A program made the translations under genes and the position numbers. Shown piece by piece: positions 1 through 7,915 of a stretch of 64,000 nucleotides of DNA. Within the stretch, counting starts at the first letter, position 1; the number at the start of each line of letters is the position of its first letter. The notes under the pieces were generated by a model. That model saw only the letters and a list, made by a program, of their open reading frames with translations. It was not told the DNA's origin and ran no database searches. Location: positions 496,001 to 560,000 of the forward strand of contig NZ_PHUF01000002.1 in assembly GCF_002813245.1 (NCBI RefSeq). Direction: 5' to 3'. The stretch is from Novosphingobium kunmingense. GTDB taxonomy: Bacteria; Pseudomonadota; Alphaproteobacteria; Sphingomonadales; Sphingomonadaceae.

Positions 1-123
1 TGGGAGGATCAGAGCGGCACCAAGCGCTACGGCTGCGAGATCATCGCCGACAAGGTCGACTTCCTCACCAAAGGCGGCCGCTCGAGCAGCAATGAAGGCG
101 CGCCCGACATCGACGAGGACTGA
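1..123 (+). CDS. ssb: Single-stranded DNA-binding protein, C-terminal end only
   Basis: The window opens inside this gene; 40 codons and a TGA remain. The visible residues (WEDQSGTKRYGCEIIADKVDFL) match the last strand of the SSB OB-fold, as in the usual E-I-x-A-D-x-V-x-F-L ending. A short Ser/Asn linker and the acidic end DIDED follow. SSB normally binds single-stranded DNA and recruits partners through a DDIPF-like tip; that hydrophobic tip is missing here and the tail is very short. The gene lies on the side of the predicted oriT that would enter the recipient first, as ssb does on F-like plasmids. A terminator follows. The start and most of the OB-fold are outside the window. Confidence 0.8.
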   Translation, partial: WEDQSGTKRYGCEIIADKVDFLTKGGRSSSNEGAPDIDED

Positions 124-140
124 TCGTCATGCCCGACGAC

Positions 141-176
141 AAGGCCCCGGTGGCACACGCCATCGGGGCCTTTTTT
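141..176 (+). terminator. Rho-independent terminator after ssb
   Basis: The arms GGCCCCGGTGGC and GCCATCGGGGCC (one G-T pair) enclose an ACAC loop and are followed directly by six T. It lies 18 bases after the ssb stop codon, so ssb probably ends a transcription unit here. Confidence 0.85.
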
Positions 177-200
177 GTGCGCGCCGCCGCGGGTGACCGA

Positions 201-431
201 CTACTTCGCCGCCAGGCGCTTCAGAGTTTCGTCGATACCAAGCGCCATCGACGCCTGAACGACCCGCTTGAGTTGCGCCGGTTCGATCGTCTCGGCGCCG
301 CATTCGACGAGCAGCTTGCCCAGTTCGGTCGCGGCTTCATCGCGGAGCCTGACCTCCTGCGCGTCGAGTTCGAGACGCTGTTCGCGCAGTTTCTTGAGTG
401 CATCCCGAGCACTCGGTTTGGACCTGGCCAT
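201..431 (-). CDS. Small plasmid protein, DUF6437-like (76 aa)
   Basis: The start at 431 is preceded by AAAGGAAC. The product is a charged helical protein (MARSKPSARDALKKLREQRL at the start) with a likely coiled coil over residues 10-35 and a second helical part ending DETLKRLAAK. It resembles the short DUF6437 proteins common beside transfer genes on sphingomonad plasmids; that family name is from memory. Its function is unknown. It lies in the predicted leading region, between ssb and oriT, on the opposite strand to ssb. The longer in-frame extension upstream to 707 has no good ribosome site and lies in noncoding-looking sequence. Confidence 0.65.
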   Translation of the reverse strand: MARSKPSARDALKKLREQRLELDAQEVRLRDEAATELGKLLVECGAETIEPAQLKRVVQASMALGIDETLKRLAAK

Positions 432-752
432 CAGTGTTCCTTTCGGTGGCCGTGGGTTCCCTCCGCCGCCGACAATGTCAGTCGTCCGCGCTGTAGGAAA
501 TCGGTTTTTACGCTGATCGTGCGCCTGGGCGGAGAGGTTGGAGAGGTCTCTCTCGCAGAAGTCCGATCGTGATGTAGGCTTTGGGGCCGCGTCAAGGACG
601 ACGGGGCCCCACCATTTTTCCGGGCAAGCCCGAAAAAATCGTGACCCCCATCGCCGCTTCGCGGCCGCGCGTGCCGCGCGGTCCCTGACCCGGCCCGTCG
701 CCCACATCCTCGCAGCTCCTGATGCGACGCATCGAACATCAGGAGGTTAGAC
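432..752. other. Intergenic region between two divergent small genes
   Basis: No convincing gene. It holds the long inverted repeat at 614-639 and a second GGGGCC/GGGGCCCC-rich patch near 582-608. Upstream signals for the flanking genes must lie here, but no clear -35/-10 pair could be assigned. A strong Shine-Dalgarno AGGAGG sits just before 753. Confidence 0.6.
614..639. terminator. Inverted repeat, possible bidirectional terminator
   Basis: ATTTTTCCGGGC and GCCCGAAAAAAT form 12-bp arms with one mismatch around a 2-base loop. A GC stem flanked by T and A runs can act as a terminator in both directions. It could insulate the divergent genes at 431 and 753. Its place inside a divergent promoter region is odd, so it may instead be a structural element of the leading region. 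Confidence 0.5.
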
Positions 753-989
753 ATGTACGTTTCGATGAACATTGCCCACGGTGGTTTTCAGGCCGATCAG
801 GCGGCCTTCGTTGCCGCACTGGATCAGGCCCATGCCCGGTCCTATCACAGCTACTTCACGCAGTACGTCCTCACCGATGACGAGGCTGGCTTCATCGCGG
901 TCGACGAGGGCGATTACGGCGCACTTCCGGCCGGGATGCTGGACCGGGTTATCGACACCGTGCCGAGCAAGCTGAGCGACGAAGCTTGA
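753..989 (+). CDS. Small acidic protein of unknown function (78 aa)
   Basis: A strong AGGAGG lies 6 bases before ATG 753 and a good terminator follows, so this is very likely a real single-gene unit. The protein begins MYVSMNIAHGGFQADQ and is rich in Asp, Ala and Tyr, with no membrane segment or known motif. I do not recognise the family. It is in the predicted leading region on the same strand as ssb, so its mRNA could be made from the incoming transferred strand. A role in early establishment in the recipient is possible but is inference only. Confidence 0.7.
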   Translation: MYVSMNIAHGGFQADQAAFVAALDQAHARSYHSYFTQYVLTDDEAGFIAVDEGDYGALPAGMLDRVIDTVPSKLSDEA

Positions 990-998
990 GCACATTCG

Positions 999-1035
999 AA
1001 AGGAGGAAGTCCGCACCGGGCTTCCTCCTTTTCTT
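999..1035 (+). terminator. Rho-independent terminator
   Basis: The perfect arms AAAGGAGGAAG and CTTCCTCCTTT surround an 11-base loop and end in a T-rich run. It begins 10 bases after the stop of the gene at 753. Confidence 0.8.
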
Positions 1036-1070
1036 ATGCTCGGCGACCGGATCGCGGCGCCAGGCGATGA

Positions 1071-1265
1071 TCAGACCGTCTGGTCCTCGCGGTCCATTGC
1101 CTCGAGTCTCTCGGGCATGTCGAGCATCTTGATCGCCGCCGCCGAGATCGCCTCGGCCATCGTCGGATAGGTTTCGGCGGAGCTGATCGAGACCCAGCTG
1201 TCATAGCTGACGGTCGCCTGAAAGCCGTTGCCCTTGGGTGTCGCGGACAAGGTCACGCTGGCCAT
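1071..1265 (-). CDS. Small protein of unknown function (64 aa)
   Basis: The start MASVTLSATP at 1265 follows GGAGAG at good spacing. The sequence looks like a short beta-rich N-terminal half (alternating pattern around GFQATVSYDSWVSIS) and a helical C-terminal half with several Met. No family recognised. It is transcribed away from the predicted oriT, in the leading region. A longer start at 1319 is possible but has no ribosome site. Confidence 0.6.
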   Translation of the reverse strand: MASVTLSATPKGNGFQATVSYDSWVSISSAETYPTMAEAISAAAIKMLDMPERLEAMDREDQTV

Positions 1266-1450
1266 TGTCGCTCTCCATGACGGTGGAAGTTGTCCGCGAT
1301 CATACCCCGGATTTCGCATCGCGCCCAGGGTCGATCAGGCCAATCCTTCACGTGCAGGATGGCGCTTCCATTCCGCCGGAAGATCGTTCCTTGGGGATGC
1401 GGGATAGGTCGGATCAGCTTGCTGGTCCTACTCCAAAAGCGGGGAACAGG

Positions 1451-1478
1451 GGGCACACCCTACGCGACGGGTCGCATA
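1451..1478 (-). other. oriT: Candidate origin of transfer (oriT) with nic site
   Basis: On the minus strand the inverted repeat TATGCGAC-CC-GTCGCGTA (one mismatch) is followed at once by GGGTGTGCCCC. In F the nic region reads an inverted repeat and then GCGTGGGGTGT/GG; here it reads GCGTAGGGTGT/GC, so ten of eleven bases through the T/G cleavage step agree. By analogy the nick falls between 1455 and 1454 on the minus strand. The transferred strand would then lead with the ssb side and bring traD and traI last. The relaxase at 4434 is MobF, as in F. The match is seen directly; activity is inferred. Confidence 0.7.
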
Positions 1479-1617
1479 GAAATAGTGAGATATTACAATT
1501 TGATAGGTCCAAAAATGGCCAGTGGTAGCTTCTCCGTCAAAACTGACTTGATCCCATCCGATGACGGGGATTTGACCAAACACAGGTGGAAAATCGCGGA
1601 TTTGCGTCATCATCCTT

Positions 1618-1632
1618 GTTCTTGACATGTTC
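1618..1632 (+). promoter_or_regulatory. LexA-type SOS box (GTTC-N7-GTTC)
   Basis: GTTC-TTGACAT-GTTC fits the alphaproteobacterial LexA consensus GTTC-N7-GTTC exactly. The spacer contains the TTGACA -35 hexamer of the promoter of the relaxosome operon, so a bound repressor would block RNA polymerase. It is one of four such boxes in noncoding regions of this window. Confidence 0.65.
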
Positions 1633-1650
1633 TTGTATTTGACTTAGACC
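1622..1650 (+). promoter_or_regulatory. Promoter of the RHH-traD-traI operon
   Basis: A perfect TTGACA (1622-1627) is followed 17 bases later by TAGACC (1645-1650), a weak -10. It lies 55 bases before the first gene of the operon and overlaps the LexA-type box. The -10 assignment is the weak point. Confidence 0.5.
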
Positions 1651-1704
1651 TGTCGTTGCCTTTCGCAGTGCGTTCCGGGCTCCTCGATCAAAAGGAGTCC
1701 GTGC

Positions 1705-2037
1705 ATGACACGGCCAATCTGTCTTCAGGTTTACATCTCAAGCGAACTGTCGGCGCTCATCCGCAAGGCGGCAAAGGCCAAGCGGATCAGCATGAGCGAA
1801 TGGGTTCGCGCGCTCCTGGCAAATGCCTGCGCAGAGGAAGACCTCGCCTCCCGGCTGAGCACTTCGATCGAACGAATCTCACGCCAATCGGTGTTCATGA
1901 TGGTGGGCGTCGATGCCCTCCTGGCAGGGCATTCGGACAATCGCCTGCGTGAGCGAGCCCATCAGGCTTACGCCCGCAAGTGCAAGGAGCTTGGACTGGT
2001 TCCCGGCACCGACGAGGGAGGCTCAAATGAAGCGTAA
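1705..2037 (+). CDS. Ribbon-helix-helix relaxosome accessory protein (110 aa)
   Basis: An N-terminal strand (MTRPICLQVYISSEL) and two helices with the pattern SALIRKAAKAKRISMSEWVR are typical of ribbon-helix-helix DNA-binding proteins. The rest is helical. In MobF systems such a protein (TrwA of R388, TraM/TraY-type roles in F) binds oriT, helps the relaxase and often represses its own operon. It is the first gene of the operon, directly right of the oriT candidate, and its last 11 bases overlap traD. AAAGGAG lies 9 bases before the start. The role is inferred from fold and position. Confidence 0.7.
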   Translation: MTRPICLQVYISSELSALIRKAAKAKRISMSEWVRALLANACAEEDLASRLSTSIERISRQSVFMMVGVDALLAGHSDNRLRERAHQAYARKCKELGLVPGTDEGGSNEA

Positions 2038-4396
2038 CCTCGTCAATTTTACGCGCGGCAGCCAGCTCCTTGGCCATTTCAGCTTCATGTTTGCCGCCGG
2101 TCTCAAGGGACCGCTCATCGTCGCGCTGCTGGTTATTTCGTGGACGTCCTGGTGGACGCTCTCGGCCGGCCTCAGCGACCATGAAGTCTATCTCGTCTGG
2201 ATGCGAATTTACGCAGCGATCTACGGCTTCATGGAATTCGATCCAGCCAAGCAGGTCGCGCTCAAGACGGCGTTCGGCGGTACGGTTCAGTTCCCCATCC
2301 GTCTGCTTGAAAGCTTCCCTCCCGTTGTTCGTGCGTGGGGCCATATGCTTGGCCTGCTGGGCGATGCGATCATGCGGTCGGCGCTGTTGCTCGTACCAGC
2401 CTTTGCGCTCTTCTACTGGTTCGCGGCGCGCTTCGGCAGCCGCTCGAAGGAGCGCAAGCATGAGCGCGGCGCGATGCTCGTCACGCTTCCCGAACTGGTC
2501 GATGAACTGAGCACTCACAACCGGCGCGAGCGGGCAAGCGAATTGTCGGATTCCTTGGGATGGAAATGGCGGCTGTGTACCCCAAGCGAACTGGCCCGCG
2601 CGTTCCCTTACAAGCCCTCACATCTCGCCACGGTGACCTATCCCTGGCGGCTCGAGCAAAGCCACGCGATGCTCATCGGTACGACCGGCATGGGCAAGAC
2701 TGTCGCCATGTCGGACATGATCGCCGAGGCGCGGGCGAGACGGCAGCGCATCGTCATCTTCGATCTCACCGGCGCCTTCATCGAGCACTTCTACGACAGC
2801 GGCCGCGACGTCATCCTAAATCCGCTTGATGCTCGCTGCCCCCGGTGGAGCCTGTTCGACGAATGCCGCAGCGAGGGCGAATTCTGGGCAGCCGCTGAAG
2901 CGCTTGTGCCCCATGACGGGGGCGGCGAGGCCCAGTTCTGGGTAATCGCTGCGCGCGCGCTCTTCGTGGAATTCTGCCTCAAGCTCGTCGCCGATGGCAT
3001 CGGGACAAACGAAGCGCTCGCCCAGCAGTTGATGACTGCCGATTTGTCGCAGGTCCATGCCATGATGCGCGGCACGATCGCGGACCCGCTGACCGCGCCA
3101 GAAGCCGCCCGCATGGCGGAATCGATCCGCGCCGTGTTCAACGTGAACGCAAAAGCCCTGAAGCTCCTGCCAGCCTCGGGCAAGCCTTTCTCGGTCCGGC
3201 AATGGATCGAAGACGACGACGATCGGGATCAGGGCAAAGGCTCTGCCGTGTTCATATCGGCGCGCTATGTCGACATGAGCGTGTGCGCGCAGCTGCTCAC
3301 GCTCTGGCTCGATACAGCGATGAATACGCTCATGACGAGGCCCCGAACCCAGGACTTGCGGTTCTGGTTTTTCATCGACGAACTAGGCGCGCTGCACCGA
3401 TTGCCAGCCCTCGAAAAGGGACTTCAAACCGCCCGCAATTTTGGCGGTGCGATAGTCACCGGCATTCATGCTTATGCCAAGCTCAAGGAGGTCTACGGCG
3501 AGAACATGGCGATGACCCTGTCATCGCTCGCCCGGACCAAGCTGATCCTCGGCACGGCCGATCGCGAGACGGCAACCTGGTGCTCGGACTTCATCGGCCA
3601 TCGCCAGGTTCGCGACATGGAAGAAGGCTATACCTATGGTTACAACAATGCCCGCGATGCCGTCAGCCTGACCCCGCGCAAGCACATAGAACCACTGCTC
3701 TTGCCCGACCAGTTGATGAACCTGCCGCGGCTTTCAGGCTACATCAAATTCCCCGACGGGTTCCCTGCCGCACCGGTCAAGTTGAAGCCGGTGACACGGC
3801 CAAAGATCGCGGAAACCTTCATCAGCCGCGCCAAGGATCGGCCATCGAAGAGGCTTGAGGTCCAGGTAGTCGCCGAACGCCCGGCACCGGCATCGGCGGC
3901 CAGCGACACGGCCCCTCATCCGTCGGCCAATGATGACGGAGCGGGCAAGCCGGTCGTCCCCAAGCAGGGAGAACTGTCGCTCACGCCGCGCGGGCCTGAA
4001 GACAATTCCAGCTTGCGCGAGCGGGCGAAACCGGAGGCTGGCGCGCATCTTCGCGAGGGTGCGGACAAACCATCGGTGATCGGAACGGCGGATCAGCAAG
4101 CGATGGGTGCAAAGTCGCCGTCGGGACGAGGGCGGGCTGCCGTCACACTACCCAAGGACGCCGTCCTGCGTACCGGTGAGAAGCCTGCCGAGGGCAATCC
4201 CGCGAAGGGCAAACAGGAAGCGCGTCGGCCTGATGCACCTGCGGCCAGGGATCAGGCGAACCAGACGCAGAAGCCCGACAAATCGGTCGCCCGTCAAAGC
4301 ATTGCAGAGGCCCGCAAGCTGATGCTCGAAGACGGCGTGCCCGAGCAGGATACGCCTCCTCACGATGGGCCTGATCTTGGCGATCTGGAGATGTGA
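2027..4396 (+). CDS. traD: Type IV coupling protein TraD
   Basis: This is the hexameric inner-membrane ATPase that links the relaxosome to the secretion channel. Two membrane segments lie near residues 26-46 and 116-134. Walker A is GTTGMGKT (218-225) and Walker B ends FFIDELG (Asp451, Glu452). The C-terminal 170 residues are Pro/Ala/charge-rich and probably disordered, as in F TraD, where that end contacts TraM. The start at 2027 is chosen for its GAGGGAGG site and the usual MKRN... N-terminus; it overlaps the previous gene. 789 residues is near the family size. It is separated from the pilus operon, which lies 22 kb away on the other strand. Confidence 0.9.
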   Translation: MKRNLVNFTRGSQLLGHFSFMFAAGLKGPLIVALLVISWTSWWTLSAGLSDHEVYLVWMRIYAAIYGFMEFDPAKQVALKTAFGGTVQFPIRLLESFPPVVRAWGHMLGLLGDAIMRSALLLVPAFALFYWFAARFGSRSKERKHERGAMLVTLPELVDELSTHNRRERASELSDSLGWKWRLCTPSELARAFPYKPSHLATVTYPWRLEQSHAMLIGTTGMGKTVAMSDMIAEARARRQRIVIFDLTGAFIEHFYDSGRDVILNPLDARCPRWSLFDECRSEGEFWAAAEALVPHDGGGEAQFWVIAARALFVEFCLKLVADGIGTNEALAQQLMTADLSQVHAMMRGTIADPLTAPEAARMAESIRAVFNVNAKALKLLPASGKPFSVRQWIEDDDDRDQGKGSAVFISARYVDMSVCAQLLTLWLDTAMNTLMTRPRTQDLRFWFFIDELGALHRLPALEKGLQTARNFGGAIVTGIHAYAKLKEVYGENMAMTLSSLARTKLILGTADRETATWCSDFIGHRQVRDMEEGYTYGYNNARDAVSLTPRKHIEPLLLPDQLMNLPRLSGYIKFPDGFPAAPVKLKPVTRPKIAETFISRAKDRPSKRLEVQVVAERPAPASAASDTAPHPSANDDGAGKPVVPKQGELSLTPRGPEDNSSLRERAKPEAGAHLREGADKPSVIGTADQQAMGAKSPSGRGRAAVTLPKDAVLRTGEKPAEGNPAKGKQEARRPDAPAARDQANQTQKPDKSVARQSIAEARKLMLEDGVPEQDTPPHDGPDLGDLEM

Positions 4397-4433
4397 CGAT
4401 GGTTGGCGGCGCCTCCAACAGATCAGGTGAGAC

Positions 4434-7358
4434 ATGCTCTCGGTAGCCAATGTCCGCACCGCCGGCGGCGCCGCCAACTACTTTGCCGCTGACAATTATT
4501 ACACGCGTGCCGACGCCGAGCGGTCGGGCGAATGGCTGGGCAAGGGCGCTGAGAAGCTGGGGCTTGGCGGAAGGGTTGAGGCCAAAGAGTTCGAGGCGGT
4601 GCTGAAGGGGTTTTTACCCGACGGCAGCCGGGTTGGCAGCGATAACCGTGTTCACCGGGCGGGAACCGATCTCACATTCTCGATGCCCAAGAGCTGGTCG
4701 ATCCTTGCATTGGTGGGCGGAGACAAGCGAATCCTCGATGCTTATGCCGCTGCGGTCAGGGAGACCCTCAACTGGGCGGAGAAGAACCTGGCCGAAACCC
4801 GGATGGAGGTGAAGGGCAAGGAGCGCGTGGTATCCACCGGAAACCTCGTTATTGGCCTCTTCCAGCACGACACGAACCGCAACCAGGAACCCAATGCGCA
4901 CTTCCACGCCGTCGTTGCCAATGTAACCGAGGGTCCTGACGGCAAGTGGCGCGCGCTGCGTAACGACAAGCTGTGGGAGCATAATACGCTCCTCAATGCG
5001 ATAACGATGGCGCGCTTTCGCCTGTCCGTCGAGAAGCTCGGCTACGAGGTCGGCGAGTACGGCAAGCACGGCAATTTCGAGGCGGTCGGCGTTCCCAAAA
5101 CGATCCGCGAGGCGTTCAGCACCCGGCGCGCCGAGATACTCGCGGCCATCGCGCAAATGGACCATCGCGGACCACATGCTACCGACACTGCAACGCTCAT
5201 GACGCGGGCCGACAAGGCCAGGATCGAAGATCGCAGCGCCCTGACCCGGCAATGGGGCGAAACGGCGTCCCAACTCGGGTTCGACGCGAAGGCAGTCATC
5301 GAAAGATCCAACGCGCGCGCCGCGAAGGACATCGGCAATGTACCGGGATTTTCAGGGGCGGTCCGCGACCTGGTCGATCACGGACGCGCCCTTGCGTCTG
5401 CCTTTGCCGAACGTCTGGGACTGCGCCAGGGCGATCCCCTTGTTCCGACCAACATGGGCAATCGCGACGCCGAACAGGTGGCCGCAGTCCATGCCGTCGC
5501 GTCGGCCATCCGGCATTTGGGCGAGCGTGAAGCCGCCTTTTCGCGTACCGAGATTTATCGCACGGCGCTCGGGTTCGCACTGCCGACGTCGATCGCCGAG
5601 ATCGAGCACCGGGTCGACCAATTGCTGCGACAGGGGCAACTGCTCAAAGGCAAGGGTGCCGATCGCGCACTGGTGACCACCCGCGATGCCATCGGGCTCG
5701 AACAGCGCATCATCACGGCGGTGGAGAGCGGGCGCGGGGCTGCACCGCCGATCATGCCTGCGGATGTTGCCGGAGACCGGCTCCAGGCGCTCTCCCAGCT
5801 CAAATACGGCATGACCTTGAACCCCGGGCAGGAAGCGGCAGGACGCCTCCTGCTTGGTTCGCACAACCGCATCGTCGCCATCCAGGGTGTCGCAGGCGCG
5901 GGCAAGACTACCGTTCTGAAGCCGGTTGCCGACATCCTGGCGGAACAGGGCAGGGCCGTGCTCGGCCTCGCTGTCCAGAACACTCTCGTCCAGATGCTGG
6001 AACGCGATACCGGCATTCCTTCGATGACTGTATCGCGCTTCCTGCGTCAGCACAGCGAACTGCTCGAAGGCGGAAAACCGGCCAAACTAGCCGAGGCACG
6101 GGCGGCATTGCGCGGCACCGTCGTGCTGCTCGATGAGGCGTCGATGGTCGGCAACGCCGACAAGGAGAAACTCGTTCGGCTTGCCAATGTCCTCGAGCTC
6201 GGTCGCTTTGCGAGCATCGGCGACAAGAAGCAGCTTGGCGCAGTCGATGCGGGCAAACCCTTCGATGTCATGCAGCAGGCCGGCGTTGAAACCGCGATCA
6301 TGAACGTGAATGTTCGTGCGCGGGACAAGGCACTGCGCGACGCACAATTTGCTGCGCAAGGCGGCCATATCGAGGAAGCACTGCGCCACCTCGGTCCGCA
6401 AGTGGTCGAGGTTGCCAATGGCGCTGCCATCGCGGCCGCTGCCGATTGGCTCGGTCGTTCGCCGGACGAGCGCGAGAAGACCTCGATCTATGCCTCCGGC
6501 CGGGAACTGCGCAGCCAGGTCAACGAAGCGGTGCAGACCGGTCTCAAGGCGAATGGCGAACTGGGCACTGCCTCGCTGCGCGTGAACACGCTTTCCCGGG
6601 TTAACGTGACGCGCGAGGAGTTGCGTTACGCACGCACCTATGCGCCGGGGATGGTCGTGAGTGTCGAGCGTCGCCAGCGCGGGCAGGGACTGCTTGCGGG
6701 GCAATATCGCATCGCGGAAACCGACATTGCGCGTGAGCGCGTGACCCTCGAAAACGAAAGGGGGCGCCGCTTCGAGTTCCGGCCGGGGCAACTGCGGCCG
6801 CAAGGGGAGATGGATCCCCTAAGGTTGTTCGAGGTGAAGCCGCTCGACCTCTATGCAGGCGATCGCATTCGCTGGACCGAGACAGACCATAAGCGCGGAC
6901 TGCTCAATGCTGACCAGGCCAGTATCGTTGCGATCGATGCAAAGCAGGTGACCGTGAAGACGTCGCTCGGTGCAGAGCATCAGCTCCAGCATGGCGACCC
7001 AATGCTCGAGCGCCTCGATCTGGCTTATGCGCTCAATGCCCACATGGCCCAGGGCCTCACCTCAGACCGCGGTATTGCTGTCATGGATAGCCGTGAGCGC
7101 AACCTGTCGAACCAACAGACATTTCTGGTGACGATCACGCGCCTTCGGGATGGGCTGACCCTCTACGTCGATAATGCCGCCAAACTGGGGGTGGCGGTCG
7201 AACGCAATCCCGGCATGAAGAGGTCTGCGCTCGAAACCGTCGATCTGCTACGGGACGCAGCCGCGAAGGGGCAGGCAAAGGGCAGGGAAGCCATCCCGTC
7301 GCGCGAGCCGCCCGAACTCGACCGCGCGCTCGTCAAGCCATTCGAGATCGGCATTTAA
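4434..7358 (+). CDS. traI: MobF relaxase/helicase TraI
   Basis: This enzyme nicks oriT, stays covalently bound to the 5' end and unwinds the DNA. The N-terminal relaxase domain has Tyr16, the NYY at 21-23 and the metal-binding His145, His156 and His158, almost the positions in F TraI. The SF1 helicase has Walker A GVAGAGKTT (485-493) and LLDEAS (Asp567, Glu568). At 974 residues it is far shorter than F TraI (about 1,750) and close to TrwC of R388. It lies 37 bases after traD, in the same operon. No C-terminal TraI domain of F type is evident. Confidence 0.93.
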   Translation: MLSVANVRTAGGAANYFAADNYYTRADAERSGEWLGKGAEKLGLGGRVEAKEFEAVLKGFLPDGSRVGSDNRVHRAGTDLTFSMPKSWSILALVGGDKRILDAYAAAVRETLNWAEKNLAETRMEVKGKERVVSTGNLVIGLFQHDTNRNQEPNAHFHAVVANVTEGPDGKWRALRNDKLWEHNTLLNAITMARFRLSVEKLGYEVGEYGKHGNFEAVGVPKTIREAFSTRRAEILAAIAQMDHRGPHATDTATLMTRADKARIEDRSALTRQWGETASQLGFDAKAVIERSNARAAKDIGNVPGFSGAVRDLVDHGRALASAFAERLGLRQGDPLVPTNMGNRDAEQVAAVHAVASAIRHLGEREAAFSRTEIYRTALGFALPTSIAEIEHRVDQLLRQGQLLKGKGADRALVTTRDAIGLEQRIITAVESGRGAAPPIMPADVAGDRLQALSQLKYGMTLNPGQEAAGRLLLGSHNRIVAIQGVAGAGKTTVLKPVADILAEQGRAVLGLAVQNTLVQMLERDTGIPSMTVSRFLRQHSELLEGGKPAKLAEARAALRGTVVLLDEASMVGNADKEKLVRLANVLELGRFASIGDKKQLGAVDAGKPFDVMQQAGVETAIMNVNVRARDKALRDAQFAAQGGHIEEALRHLGPQVVEVANGAAIAAAADWLGRSPDEREKTSIYASGRELRSQVNEAVQTGLKANGELGTASLRVNTLSRVNVTREELRYARTYAPGMVVSVERRQRGQGLLAGQYRIAETDIARERVTLENERGRRFEFRPGQLRPQGEMDPLRLFEVKPLDLYAGDRIRWTETDHKRGLLNADQASIVAIDAKQVTVKTSLGAEHQLQHGDPMLERLDLAYALNAHMAQGLTSDRGIAVMDSRERNLSNQQTFLVTITRLRDGLTLYVDNAAKLGVAVERNPGMKRSALETVDLLRDAAAKGQAKGREAIPSREPPELDRALVKPFEIGI

Positions 7359-7412
7359 CTCTGATGTTCGTCTCAGGTCCAGGCAGTTTGGTGGCTCCCC
7401 GATTGACACAAA

Positions 7413-7427
7413 GTTCTATATTTGTTC
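7413..7427 (+). promoter_or_regulatory. LexA-type SOS box (GTTC-N7-GTTC)
   Basis: GTTC-TATATTT-GTTC lies 10 bases before the start of the small gene at 7438, with a TTGACA at 7403-7408 just upstream. Exact fit to the alphaproteobacterial LexA consensus. A good -10 at 16-18 bases from that TTGACA is not evident. Confidence 0.6.
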
Positions 7428-7437
7428 TCAAGGCGGC

Positions 7438-7677
7438 ATGGACCGAATCGCTGACGATATTCTGCTGACCCATCTCGAGGTTGCCCTCGCCGTGGCGCCG
7501 GAGCCGACCCTGGCTGGGCTGAATGCGGTCGATCCGCGAGCACAACGCAGTGCTCGCGTTGATCTCGCACGTCATCTTGTCGAACGGATGCGCGGCTTCG
7601 TGATTGAAGGCGAGGTCTACCCGTCGGGCACAGGTCAGCCATGCCTGTTCCCCGGCGACTTGTCGCCCATCGGTTGA
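7438..7677 (+). CDS. Small protein behind an SOS-type box (79 aa)
   Basis: ATG 7438 follows AAGG at good spacing and sits directly after a LexA-type box. The protein is mostly helical (MDRIADDILLTHLEVALAVA at the start, then DLARHLVERMRGFVIEGEVY) and ends in a Gly/Pro-rich tail. No membrane segment or catalytic motif. I do not recognise the family. It is convergent with the operon ending at 7718. If the box is active, this gene would be induced by DNA damage. It could be read through from traI, 79 bases upstream. Confidence 0.6.
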   Translation: MDRIADDILLTHLEVALAVAPEPTLAGLNAVDPRAQRSARVDLARHLVERMRGFVIEGEVYPSGTGQPCLFPGDLSPIG

Positions 7678-7717
7678 ATGCCTGTGACTGAGATGTCTTG
7701 CGCTTCAGCGAGAGCGA

Positions 7718-7915
7718 TCATTGCCTCGTGACTGGCCCATGTTCGTCCGAGAGTTCAGTAATCCGACGTGCGATTGCCTGCCAGGTCTTGATGCCATCGT
7801 CGTCGCCGGCAAGCGCCAGCGCGCCGATCTGTTCGGCAACATAAAGCGCTGCCTTATCACCCTGTGCCTTGAGCACCTGGTTGGCGCAGGCCCAGAGCTC
7901 CCAGTCGCTCAGCAT
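7718..7915 (-). CDS. Small protein, DUF6961-like (65 aa)
   Basis: The start ATG overlaps the stop of the upstream gene (TGATG), which suggests translational coupling. The sequence MLSDWELWACANQVLKAQGD resembles short DUF6961-type proteins of sphingomonads, with a W-E-x-W-A-C start and helical remainder; the family name is from memory. Function unknown. Last gene of the four-gene unit that begins with the S24 repressor. Confidence 0.65.
   Translation of the reverse strand: MLSDWELWACANQVLKAQGDKAALYVAEQIGALALAGDDDGIKTWQAIARRITELSDEHGPVTRQ

Larger units (their letters stand above)
1266..1704. other. Intergenic control region with oriT candidate and relaxosome promoter
   Basis: This 439-base stretch has no supported gene. 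It holds the oriT candidate (1451-1478), an AT-rich patch just right of it (1479-1516) where accessory proteins might bind, a short ATCCC/GGGAT inverted repeat near 1551-1570, and the promoter with its LexA-type box (1618-1650). The region lies directly upstream of a ribbon-helix-helix gene, traD and traI, where oriT is found in R388 and related MobF systems. Confidence 0.7.

Noticed and set aside
201..707. Longer 168-codon version of the small gene at 201-431
   Set aside because: The extension has no ribosome site and crosses the inverted repeat at 614-639; the internal ATG 431 has a good site.
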